Positions 7,770-14,640 of a DNA stretch of 16,888 bases are shown here, piece after piece; the first letter of the stretch is position 1, and every line of letters begins with the position of its first letter. Below the pieces are notes generated by a model that saw only the letters and a list, made by a program, of their open reading frames with translations, ran no database searches and was not told where the DNA came from. The stretch is from JBHJHK01 sp050330975 (lineage in GTDB: Bacteria > Pseudomonadota > Gammaproteobacteria > Competibacterales > Competibacteraceae), in NCBI GenBank assembly GCA_050330975.1, contig JBHJHK010000205.1, positions 1-16,888 of the forward strand. The letters run 5' to 3'. The translations under genes and the position numbers were made by a program.

Positions 7770-10364
7770 ATGGAGACCACCCCCGCAGGACATCCGGCGC
7801 TGATGGGCTATGGCCCCAGCGTCCAACGCCACGACGAAGTTTGCTCGTCCTCCGGAGAACCCCGTCCCCATTGGCGCCACCTCATGGCGGCGCTGGCCAC
7901 CTTGGGTCCCGGAGAGCTGGAGGAGCGCCGGCGGGAAATCAATCGGCTGTTGCGGGACAACGGCGTCACCTATAGCGCCTATGGCGACTCCGACAATCAT
8001 CGCCATTGGCAGCTCGACCCCGTGCCGTTTACCGTGGCCAGCGACGAATGGCGCACCATTGAGCGGGGTTTGAGCCAACGGGCCGAACTCCTCAACCTGG
8101 TGGTCCAGGATCTCTACGGCCCGCGGGAACTGCTGCGCAAAGGCCTATTGCCCCCGGAGTTGATCTTCGCCCACCCGGGCTTTCTCCGGGCCTGCGATGG
8201 CCTGGAGAACTCCACCCCGCGCAGTCTCACCCTCTATGCCGCCGACCTGGCCAGAGGTGTAGACGGCGGATTCCACGTCATTGGCGACCGCAGCCAAAAG
8301 CTGCCGGGGGAGGGTTACGCCCTGGAAAACCGCCTGGTGTTGTCCAGGGTGTGGCCCAGTCTATTCCGCGACTCCCACGTCCACCGCCTGGCGCTGTTTT
8401 TTCGCACCCTGCGCACCACCCTCCAGGGGGCCGCGTGGCGACGGAGCGACGACACCCGAATCGTGCTGTTCAGCCCCGGCCCCAGTAGCCCCCACTATTT
8501 TGAACACGCCTTTTTGGCCAACTACCTGGGCTACACCTTGGTGGAGGGAGCCGATTTGCTGCTGCGGGACGGCCGCATCTGGCTCAAGACCCTCGATGGC
8601 CTGCGGCCCGTGGATGTGCTGCTGCGCTACGTCGACGATTGGGACTGCGACCCCTTGGAATTGCGCCCCGACTCCCCCTTGGGGGTGGCGGGGCTGTTGC
8701 GAGCCCTGCGCACCAAGCAGGTGGCGGTGGTCAATCCCCTGGGCTGCGGCGTGTTGGACAACCCAGCCCTCATGGCCTTCCTCCCGGCCTTGGCCCAACA
8801 CTTCTTTGGCCACACCTTGCAACTGCCCTCGCCGGTGACCTATTGGTGTGGCCTGGCCAAACACCGGGATCACGTCCTGGCCCACTTGGGAGAACTGGTC
8901 ATTCGTCCCACGACTCGGGGCGCCAAGAGCCAGGCGATTTTGGGGAGGAGCCTGGACCACCAGGCCAGGGCCGCCCTCACCGCGGCCATCCAAGCCCAAC
9001 CCCATCGCTTTGTCGCCCAAGAAGAAGTGGTGCGCTCCACGGCGCCCCTGTTCGCCCATGAGACCTTGACCCCCAAGCCCATCACCCTGCGCACCTTCTT
9101 GGTGGCCAGTGGCGACAGCTACGCCGTCATGCCCGGCGGCCTCACCCGGGTGAGCACGGGACTCACCGCCGGAATCTTCGACAGTCCCATCAGCAAAGAC
9201 ACCTGGGTCATGGCCTCGGAACCCGAACGGCAACTCACCCTATTGCCCCCGCCGCGCCTCCAGGCCCTGTTCGTCGACGACCAGGGGGAACTCCCCAGCC
9301 GCGTGGCGGAGAATCTCTACTGGTTGGGGCGCTACGCCGAGCGGGCCGAGGGCATTAGCCGGTTGTTGCGGGCGGTGACCTTCCACCGCCTGGCCCTGGA
9401 GGATCGAGAGCTAGACGCCCCGGGGGGCTGTCTCGCCACCTTGTTGATGGCCCTGACCACCCTCACGGCTACCCAGCCGGGCTTTGTCGGCGAGGGGGCA
9501 GAGCAGCGCCTGGCCCAACCCGAGGAGGAGCTGTTGGCGGTGTTCCTCGACACCCGGCGGCCGGGAAGCCTAGCGGCGGTGCTCCAAGCCCTGATGTACG
9601 CCGCGCGCTCGGTGCGCGATCGCATTTCCCCCGATATCTGGCGGGTCTTCACCGCCATCGACGACCGTTTGAGCCGACTTCGCCTCCAGTGGCGGGCAAA
9701 GCAACCCCACCCGACGGCCAACGACACCCTGGAGGAACTAGACGCCCTGTTGACCTCCTTTGCCGCCTTTACGGGCCTGGCCGTGGACAACATGGTCCAC
9801 GGCCAGGGCTGGCGGTTTTTGACCCTGGGCCGGCGCCTGGAACGAGCCCGCCAAAGCGCCCACCTACTCGAGGCCTGCCTGGCCACGGTCAGCGCCGACG
9901 AGGCGTCGTTGTTGGAGCAATTGCTGAAGATCTTCGACAGCCTCATGACCTACCGCAGCCGCTACCGCACCCAAGTCCAGACCCAAGGGTTACTGGAGCT
10001 GTTGCTCCAAGACGAAGCCAATCCCCGCTCCACGGGCTACCAGCTGCGCCGAATCCAGGGGGAGATCCAACACCTGCCGGGCCACGACACCAGGGGATCG
10101 AAGACGTTTAAGGCGCCCGAACAACGCCTGGCCCTGGAGATTCTCACCCGCCTGCGCCTGGCTTCCAGCGAGGAATTGGTACGGGTCGAAGGGGGAGAGC
10201 GGCGCCAGCTCCGAGCCCTGCTGGAGCACCTCGGCCGCCAGCTGCCGGCCCTCTCGGACGCCTTGACCAACACCTACTTCAGCCACGCCGACCAACCTCA
10301 ACCCCTGGTGCGCTTTGAACGGGAGTTGCCGTTGCCCCTGGAAGACACCTCCCAACAACCGTGA
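7770..10364 (+). CDS. Circularly permuted ATP-grasp fused to alpha-E domain
   Basis: An 864-residue fusion of the same two modules that are separate genes at 1667 and 3152. Residues about 40-490 are the ATP-grasp part: GVTYSAYGDSDNHRHWQLDP, then PHYFEHAFLANYLGYTLVEG, then DVLLRYVDDWDCDP, and SPISKDTWVM near its end. Residues about 506-850 are the alpha-E part: LPSRVAENLYWLGRYAERAE, with the second motif WRFLTLGRRLERARQS. Where the paralogue at 1667 has KPANESGG, this protein has RPTTRGAKSQ (R379 in place of the Lys), so its ATP site is not canonical. It may be a regulatory or differently acting partner; this is inference. The start at 7770 has only a weak ribosome-binding site (GAGAA); an ATG at 7803 is an alternative. 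Its stop overlaps the GTG start of the next gene by four bases, implying translational coupling. Confidence 0.93.
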   Translation: METTPAGHPALMGYGPSVQRHDEVCSSSGEPRPHWRHLMAALATLGPGELEERRREINRLLRDNGVTYSAYGDSDNHRHWQLDPVPFTVASDEWRTIERGLSQRAELLNLVVQDLYGPRELLRKGLLPPELIFAHPGFLRACDGLENSTPRSLTLYAADLARGVDGGFHVIGDRSQKLPGEGYALENRLVLSRVWPSLFRDSHVHRLALFFRTLRTTLQGAAWRRSDDTRIVLFSPGPSSPHYFEHAFLANYLGYTLVEGADLLLRDGRIWLKTLDGLRPVDVLLRYVDDWDCDPLELRPDSPLGVAGLLRALRTKQVAVVNPLGCGVLDNPALMAFLPALAQHFFGHTLQLPSPVTYWCGLAKHRDHVLAHLGELVIRPTTRGAKSQAILGRSLDHQARAALTAAIQAQPHRFVAQEEVVRSTAPLFAHETLTPKPITLRTFLVASGDSYAVMPGGLTRVSTGLTAGIFDSPISKDTWVMASEPERQLTLLPPPRLQALFVDDQGELPSRVAENLYWLGRYAERAEGISRLLRAVTFHRLALEDRELDAPGGCLATLLMALTTLTATQPGFVGEGAEQRLAQPEEELLAVFLDTRRPGSLAAVLQALMYAARSVRDRISPDIWRVFTAIDDRLSRLRLQWRAKQPHPTANDTLEELDALLTSFAAFTGLAVDNMVHGQGWRFLTLGRRLERARQSAHLLEACLATVSADEASLLEQLLKIFDSLMTYRSRYRTQVQTQGLLELLLQDEANPRSTGYQLRRIQGEIQHLPGHDTRGSKTFKAPEQRLALEILTRLRLASSEELVRVEGGERRQLRALLEHLGRQLPALSDALTNTYFSHADQPQPLVRFERELPLPLEDTSQQP

Positions 10365-11257
10365 AACTCCGCTATCGCATCACCCATCGCACGTCCTACG
10401 GCTACGACGAGGACGTGATGTTGTGCCACAACCAAGCCTATTTGCTGCCCCGCCACACCCCGCGCCAGCGATCGTTGTCCAGCCAGCTCCTCGTCACCCC
10501 CACGCCCAGCGATGCCGTGGAGCGCATGGACTTCTACGGCAATCGCTGCCACCACTTTACCCTCCAAACCCCCCACCGCCAGCTGGAGGTCGTCGCCACC
10601 AGCGAATTGGAGGTCCAACCCCTGGAGGGTGTCCAGGGTTCGCCCCACGCCTGGGAAACCGTCGCCGCTCTGTTGGCCGACGACCTCAGCCCCTGCGGCC
10701 TCGAGGCGCGGGACTTCACCCTACCCTCCCCCATGGTGGAGCCCACGGCGGCGGTGCGGGACTACGCCCAGGCGTCGTTTCCCCCCCAAAGGCCTTTGTT
10801 TGACGCCGTCATGGATCTGACCCAAAGGATCTATCGGGACTTCACCTACGACGCCCAAGCCACGACGGTGGTGACACCCCTATCCCAGGTCTTGGAGCAG
10901 CGCCGGGGGGTCTGTCAAGATTTTGCCCACCTGGCCATCGCCGGGCTGCGGTCCTTGGGGCTGCCGGCGCGCTATGTCAGCGGCTATCTCGAGACCTTGC
11001 CCCCCCCGGGAACCCCCAAACTGCGGGGTGCCGATGCGTCCCACGCCTGGTTTTCCGTCTACTCCCTCGAACTGGGTTGGCTGGATTTCGACCCCACCAA
11101 CGGCCAGGTACCCGACGCCCACTACCTCACCACGGCCTGGGGCCGCGACTACAGCGACGTCCCTCCCCTCAAGGGGATTATCTTCGGCGGCGGTGGCCAT
11201 ACCCTCCAGGTGGGCGTCGATGTCGAGCGGGTTTCCCCTTCCGTTGACCTCGACTAA
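10361..11257 (+). CDS. Transglutaminase-like cysteine peptidase-family protein
   Basis: A 298-residue protein with the usual two-part layout of the bacterial transglutaminase-like family. The amino-terminal beta domain (KLRYRITHRTSYGYDEDV onward) is followed by the papain-like core at about 150-260. The catalytic triad is complete: C185 in RRGVCQDFAHLAIAG, H228 in DASHAWFSVY, D244 in DFDPTNG. Members act as cysteine peptidases, amidases or acyl transferases; in this setting the likely job is to cleave or transfer the amide bonds made by the neighbouring ligases, which is inferred from context. No signal peptide is seen, so it is probably cytoplasmic. It starts at a GTG inside the end of the preceding gene (GTGA overlap) and so is very likely co-translated with it. 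It is the last gene of the unit; a hairpin lies about 130 bases downstream. Confidence 0.95.
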   Translation: MKLRYRITHRTSYGYDEDVMLCHNQAYLLPRHTPRQRSLSSQLLVTPTPSDAVERMDFYGNRCHHFTLQTPHRQLEVVATSELEVQPLEGVQGSPHAWETVAALLADDLSPCGLEARDFTLPSPMVEPTAAVRDYAQASFPPQRPLFDAVMDLTQRIYRDFTYDAQATTVVTPLSQVLEQRRGVCQDFAHLAIAGLRSLGLPARYVSGYLETLPPPGTPKLRGADASHAWFSVYSLELGWLDFDPTNGQVPDAHYLTTAWGRDYSDVPPLKGIIFGGGGHTLQVGVDVERVSPSVDLD

Positions 11258-11389
11258 GGCCAGCCCCCGTCCGGCTCGGTTGACGAGCTCGTTCATCTGC
11301 CTTTCTCTGGCGCCCTGGACATGGCCTTCAAAGGCAGGGGCCTAGACAACCCCCGTCCCATGCTCCTACCCCAAAGGTCCGAAGCCATG

Positions 11390-11408
11390 AAGCGCCAAAC
11401 TGGCGCTT
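11390..11408 (+). terminator. Hairpin, probable terminator of the ATP-grasp/transglutaminase unit
   Basis: A perfect eight-base-pair stem, AAGCGCCA (11390-11397) with TGGCGCTT (11401-11408), closed by an AAC loop. On the plus strand it is followed by TAATTG, a short and interrupted T tract, so intrinsic termination is plausible but not strong. It lies 132 bases after the last gene of the unit, with no gene between. Confidence 0.5.
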
Positions 11409-11561
11409 TAATTGCATAAAAAATGATGTTTCCGGTCAATCAGCGCCTTTGAAGTCAGCGATAACAAGGGGATAGTCCGTTGTCGGCGCCGTCGAGAAAC
11501 TGTCGTCCCGTCTCAGGGGGTCTTTGTCCAAGTCTTGTAGCGAGCTTTTTGCCCCTTGACG

Positions 11562-11591
11562 TTGACACCGACCCTAGACATAGTTTATACA
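11562..11591 (+). promoter_or_regulatory. Sigma-70-type promoter candidate for the gene at 11685
   Basis: A perfect -35 hexamer TTGACA (11562-11567) is followed by an 18-base spacer and a -10-like TATACA (11586-11591, four of six matches). Transcription would begin near 11598 and give a leader of roughly 85-90 bases before the GTG start at 11685. The placement in an AT-richer intergenic stretch supports it; the imperfect -10 keeps confidence moderate. Confidence 0.5.
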
Positions 11592-11616
11592 TTACGCATG
11601 ATTGGTCGATTTTAGC

Positions 11617-11644
11617 TGAACAATGCTTATACAATGCTTGTTCA
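11617..11644. promoter_or_regulatory. Tandem 11-base repeat within a dyad, candidate operator or leader element
   Basis: Two head-to-tail 11-mers, ACAATGCTTAT (11620-11630) and ACAATGCTTGT (11631-11641), differ at one base and repeat with about one helical turn. The block is flanked by a perfect seven-base dyad, TGAACAA (11617-11623) and TTGTTCA (11638-11644). It lies downstream of the promoter candidate and upstream of the ribosome-binding site. It could be a repressor site or a leader RNA hairpin with a 14-base loop. The regulator is unknown. Confidence 0.45.
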
Positions 11645-11684
11645 ATGGCCAAGACACGCCAACAAATGAATCGGGAGACACGCT

Positions 11685-12149
11685 GTGAATCACAGTTGCC
11701 TAACGCGCATTTCACTCCTGCCGCTGAGCGCTAGGGGTCGAGGATTTGTAAAACCAACATCCCTGTTGGCAGCTATCGCCTGCGGTGCTCTTCTCTACAG
11801 CACTTACTGGAGTCTCCCCGACGGCGACCCCGTCGTTCAGACCCAAGTTTCAGACACTCCTGCTGCTCTGGGACTCGTCGCGCCGGTGGCCCATCATTCC
11901 AGTGGTCACCTGAACCACTTAGATCTCACAGCTCCTGCAGGCCAGGGCGCTGCCATGCTCAAGATGGTGAACTATCACCGTTTGGCTTCGGGCAAGATTC
12001 CCCTACAACTGGACGCCAGTGCCATTCACCGCGATGTGACGTTGCCCGAGGACTACATCACGGCCACTTCTCTGCCAACCTCTGGTGAAGCCACCTCGTC
12101 CTCTACCGTCCAAGGGGATGATGTTCCGCAAGAACCCACTCGCTCTTGA
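11685..12149 (+). CDS. Small, probably membrane-anchored protein of unknown function
   Basis: A 154-residue protein I do not recognise. The GTG start has GGGAG seven bases upstream (11673-11677), a good ribosome-binding site. The amino end carries several basic residues (R8, R17, R19, K23). A hydrophobic stretch of about 17 residues (25-41, SLLAAIACGALLYSTYW) follows, so it is probably a signal anchor or an uncleaved signal peptide that places the rest in the periplasm. The remainder is Ser/Thr/Ala/Pro-rich and probably poorly ordered. No cysteine in it suggests a lipobox or disulphides. Base composition and third-position use are less GC-biased than in every neighbour, which could mean recent acquisition or weak expression constraints. 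It stands alone with its own promoter candidate and converges on the DUF4149 gene. Confidence 0.65.
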   Translation: MNHSCLTRISLLPLSARGRGFVKPTSLLAAIACGALLYSTYWSLPDGDPVVQTQVSDTPAALGLVAPVAHHSSGHLNHLDLTAPAGQGAAMLKMVNYHRLASGKIPLQLDASAIHRDVTLPEDYITATSLPTSGEATSSSTVQGDDVPQEPTRS

Positions 12150-12160
12150 GCCTTGGCGAT

Positions 12161-12182
12161 CCCTGGGAAACTCCCCCCAGGG
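12161..12182. terminator. Stem-loop between convergent genes, weak terminator candidate
   Basis: Perfect seven-base arms CCCTGGG (12161-12167) and CCCAGGG (12176-12182) enclose an eight-base loop in the 46-base gap between two convergent genes. Neither strand has a T tract after it, so it would not be a classical intrinsic terminator. It may block read-through or protect mRNA ends. Confidence 0.35.
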
Positions 12183-12195
12183 CCGCCCAGGGCTG

Positions 12196-12630
12196 TCAAA
12201 ACGTCAAATTCAGCACTAGCACCGCAAACACCACCAGCATTTGTACGGCGTTGAGAATTACGCTGGCGCCGTGATAGCGCTGGAAATGTCGCTCTGCCTC
12301 CTGGTCACCTTGGAGAGATCGGTCCCGAAGGGCGTTGATCTTGGGCATCAGTCCTTGGCGGGCGACGACAAAGCCCAAAGCCACGGCGAGGATGGCCCAA
12401 AATGCGCCGTCAAAGGCCCGCAGGCCCAGGCCGATGGCCGCCAAGATGGACGCCACACCGAGGACGCCGTAGTAAAAGGGGAACAGGCGCCGAATGAAGG
12501 GACCGGCGACGTCGGGTTTGAGGAAGCTGAACACGGCCGGGGCCACCACCGCCGCAAAAAACAGCATACTGCCCCACACGCTTGCCACCAGGACCATGGC
12601 GGCGACATAGCCAAAGCTTTCTATGGACAT
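12196..12630 (-). CDS. DUF4149 integral membrane protein
   Basis: A 144-residue membrane protein of the DUF4149 family, related to the TMEM205-like group; function unknown. Four hydrophobic segments are visible: about 7-33 (VAAMVLVASVWGSMLFFAAV), 50-70 (FYYGVLGVASILAAIGLGL), 73-92 (GAFWAILAVALGFVVARQGL), and 123-143 (VILNAVQMLVVFAVLVLNL). A charged loop (about 97-117) contains HFQRYHGASV, a typical element of the family. Length is normal. Its ATG at 12630 lies inside the end of rnd with a ten-base overlap, so it is probably translationally coupled to rnd and transcribed from the moaC side. The shared operon does not itself reveal a role. Confidence 0.9.
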   Translation of the reverse strand: MSIESFGYVAAMVLVASVWGSMLFFAAVVAPAVFSFLKPDVAGPFIRRLFPFYYGVLGVASILAAIGLGLRAFDGAFWAILAVALGFVVARQGLMPKINALRDRSLQGDQEAERHFQRYHGASVILNAVQMLVVFAVLVLNLTF

Positions 12631-13850
12631 CGACCCTTTCCCTCAACGTTGATAAAATCACTGCAGTTATCGATCCCAGTGGTATCGCCATCGCCGGACG
12701 ATGCTAGGCCCGCCGTCAACTGTGCCAACACCGCCTCTCCGGCCACGGCGCGTCGCCAACCCGTGAAGAGGGGGATGTCATCGGCTCTGTCCCCCGTCAC
12801 CCAGCGCTCTAATTCTCGGCGCCGGGCCAGGCGCTCTGGACTGATACCCAGGGCTTGGGCGCGCTGGCGAACGGTGTCCAAGGCCGCCTCGACGGCGGCG
12901 CCCTGACGTGGGGTGAGGGGCTGTGGTGTGGGGTTTTGGGGCCAATCCTCGGGGGAGCACTGGCGCGCGGCCTCCAGAACGGCCAGTAACGCCGCGCCGT
13001 AACGCCCCACCACCCCGGGGTTGAGACGGCGCAACCCCTTGAGCTGCGAACGATTTTCTGGACGACGCCAGGCCAATTCCACCAGGGTGTCGTCGCCGAC
13101 GATCCAGCGCCGAGGCCGGTCCTGGGCCATGGCCTCTGCCTCGCGCCAAGCGGCCAAGCCCCGGAGGGCGGCTAGGCCCGGGCCCTTGAGGCGGTGGAGG
13201 CCCCGCACCCGCCGCCAGGCCTGTTGGGGACACACTACAAATCGCTCCCTCCGCAGCAACGCCGCCACCTCCTCCGCCGCCCACCCAGCGCGCCCCTGGG
13301 CCACGAGGGCCCGCTGCAACAATTGGTACAGCGCCCCCAGGTAATAGACGTCGGCCACCGCATAGCACAACTGAGCCGAATTCAAGGGCCGTTGTTGCCA
13401 ATCAGTGCGGGTCTGGGACTTGTCGAGGGTCACCCCCAACGTGGCCTCCACCAAGGGGGCATAACCCACGGCGTCGCCATAGCCCAACAGGGCCGCGGCG
13501 ATCTGGGTGTCAAACAGCCCTTGGGGGAGTACCCGGAGGTTGTGATAGAGCACTTCCAGGTCTTGGCCGGCGGCGTGGACGATTTTGGTGACCTCGGGGT
13601 TGGCCAACAGCGCCACCAAGGGGGAGAGGTCGTCCAGGGCGAAGGGGTCGATGCAGGCCACTCCTTGGGGGTTGGCCACTTGGATCAAACACAGCACCGG
13701 GTAGTAGCTTTGGTCGCGGACAAATTCGGTGTCCAGGGCGATCCAAGGCCCTTGGGCCAAGGCCTGGACCGTGGCGGTCAGCTCGGCGAAGGTGGCGACG
13801 TAGCGGGGCTCGACGGCGGTGGCCGCTGGAGTATCCCCGGAATCCGTCAT
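12621..13850 (-). CDS. rnd: Ribonuclease D
   Basis: A 409-residue 3'-5' exoribonuclease of the DEDD family, which trims the 3' ends of tRNA precursors and other small RNAs in the cytoplasm with two metal ions. The catalytic motifs are complete: Exo I D40 and E42 in WIALDTEFVRD, Exo II D97 in VHAAGQDLEVLYH, Exo III Y163 and D167 in YAVADVYYL. An HRDC-type helical region follows at about 205-300 (RRWIVGDDTLVELAW, RLNPGVVGRYG), and a second HRDC-like region is likely at about 320-385. E. coli RNase D has 375 residues; this one is slightly longer at the carboxy end. The start is the ATG at 13850, which overlaps the moaC stop by four bases (ATGA). Its own ribosome-binding site is poor, so coupling to moaC is likely. 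Upstream in-frame sequence lies inside moaC and is rejected as coding. Confidence 0.95.
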   Translation of the reverse strand: MTDSGDTPAATAVEPRYVATFAELTATVQALAQGPWIALDTEFVRDQSYYPVLCLIQVANPQGVACIDPFALDDLSPLVALLANPEVTKIVHAAGQDLEVLYHNLRVLPQGLFDTQIAAALLGYGDAVGYAPLVEATLGVTLDKSQTRTDWQQRPLNSAQLCYAVADVYYLGALYQLLQRALVAQGRAGWAAEEVAALLRRERFVVCPQQAWRRVRGLHRLKGPGLAALRGLAAWREAEAMAQDRPRRWIVGDDTLVELAWRRPENRSQLKGLRRLNPGVVGRYGAALLAVLEAARQCSPEDWPQNPTPQPLTPRQGAAVEAALDTVRQRAQALGISPERLARRRELERWVTGDRADDIPLFTGWRRAVAGEAVLAQLTAGLASSGDGDTTGIDNCSDFINVEGKGRCP

Positions 13851-14338
13851 GACCCGGGGAGGTCGGCGCGTCGCCAGGTCCCCGAGCGCCCGCCGGATTT
13901 TTCCAACAGTTGAACACCCTCCATCACCATGGCCCGGTCCACGGCTTTGCACATGTCGTAGATGGTCAAAAGGGCCACCTGGACGGCCGTCAAGGCTTCC
14001 ATTTCCACCCCGGTGCGCCCCGTGGTCTCCACCCGGACCACACAGTGAACTCGAGAGGTCTCCGGTTGGGGAGTGAGGGTCACGTCGACGGCCGTCAGGG
14101 CCAGGGGATGGCACAAAGGGATGAGATCGCTGGTGCGCTTAGCCCCCATGATGGCCGCCAGACGGGCCACGGCCAAGACGTCCCCCTTGCCGTGGCTACC
14201 CCCCTGGATGCCCTCCAGGGTGGTGGGGGCCATGCGGATGAACCCCTCTGCCACGGCGATGCGATGGGTCTCGGCCTTGGCGCCCACATTCACCATATGG
14301 GCCTGGCCTTGGGCGTCGAAGTGGGTGAAATCGGTCAT
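13847..14338 (-). CDS. moaC: Cyclic pyranopterin monophosphate synthase MoaC
   Basis: A 163-residue MoaC, which converts 3',8-cyclo-7,8-dihydro-GTP, the MoaA product, into cyclic pyranopterin monophosphate in molybdenum cofactor synthesis (cytoplasmic hexamer). Family motifs are intact: MVNVGAKAETHRIAVAEG, KGDVLAVARLAAIMGAKRT, DLIPLCHPL and MCKAVDRAM. The active-site residues fall at the same numbers as in the E. coli enzyme: K51, H77, E112, E114, D128 and K131. I chose the ATG at 14338 because the protein then starts at the family's normal point (MTDFTHFDAQGQAHMV); an in-frame extension to 14497 has no family resemblance. It heads a minus-strand chain moaC-rnd-DUF4149. No other molybdopterin gene is in the window. 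Confidence 0.97.
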   Translation of the reverse strand: MTDFTHFDAQGQAHMVNVGAKAETHRIAVAEGFIRMAPTTLEGIQGGSHGKGDVLAVARLAAIMGAKRTSDLIPLCHPLALTAVDVTLTPQPETSRVHCVVRVETTGRTGVEMEALTAVQVALLTIYDMCKAVDRAMVMEGVQLLEKSGGRSGTWRRADLPGS

Positions 14339-14640
14339 GGTCGGTCGGCAGTGGCGTTTCCCAGGGCGGGAGAGTGCCCAGGCGGTGGGGATCTTGGGAG
14401 CGGTTGACAGGTCTTGCGCGATTGGGCCAAGCTCTTTTGACAAACCGTTCCAATGGGTTGTCTTGGAGGAGTATAAGGCCTCGTGACCGACGTGCAAACG
14501 CCGCCGCTGGCGGTGGGTGAGTCATCCCCTGCCAGCACCCCCAGTTGCGGTCGAGGCCACGGGCTGGGGGTTGCCGAAACCGGCGACCATTGCCTTACCA
14601 AACCCCACGATCAAAAAGCGAGTAAAGGGCGACCGAAGTC
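14339..14640. other. 302-base intergenic region between divergent moaC and adk
   Basis: Open frames cross this stretch (one from a GTG at 14483 behind a GGAGGAG, one from 14517), but neither encodes anything protein-like that I recognise, and both run into adk in other frames. It must contain the promoters of both divergent units. TTGACA occurs at 14404-14409 and 14437-14442, and TATAAG at 14472-14477, but none of them pair at a normal promoter spacing. A small GC-rich dyad, CCGCC with GGCGG, lies near 14502. No molybdenum-cofactor riboswitch is recognised upstream of moaC. Confidence 0.6.

Larger units (their letters stand above)
11258..11684. other. 427-base intergenic region between transglutaminase and small-protein genes
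   Basis: No coding region is supported here. The first 130 bases are GC-rich like the genes. From about 11390 the composition turns clearly AT-richer. The stretch holds a terminator-like hairpin (11390-11408), a promoter-like pair (11562-11591), and a tandem repeat inside a dyad (11617-11644), each listed separately. A widely spaced complementary pair, CAAGGGG at 11465-11471 and CCCCTTG at 11552-11558, could close a structured RNA domain, but only seven pairs are involved and no known RNA family is recognised. Confidence 0.7.

Noticed and set aside
6690..8078. 462-residue minus-strand open frame opposite the DUF2126 and ATP-grasp genes
   Set aside because: Gly/Val/His-rich antisense shadow typical of GC-rich genes; the plus-strand genes have complete family motifs.
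11683..11695. Palindrome CTGTGA-A-TCACAG over the GTG start at 11685, resembling CRP half-sites
   Set aside because: CRP sites need TGTGA and TCACA separated by six bases; here the spacing is one, and the dyad overlaps the start codon. As RNA the loop would be too small to fold.
13851..14114. Upstream extension of rnd
   Set aside because: It lies wholly within moaC in another frame and lacks RNase D similarity; the family-like start is at 13850.
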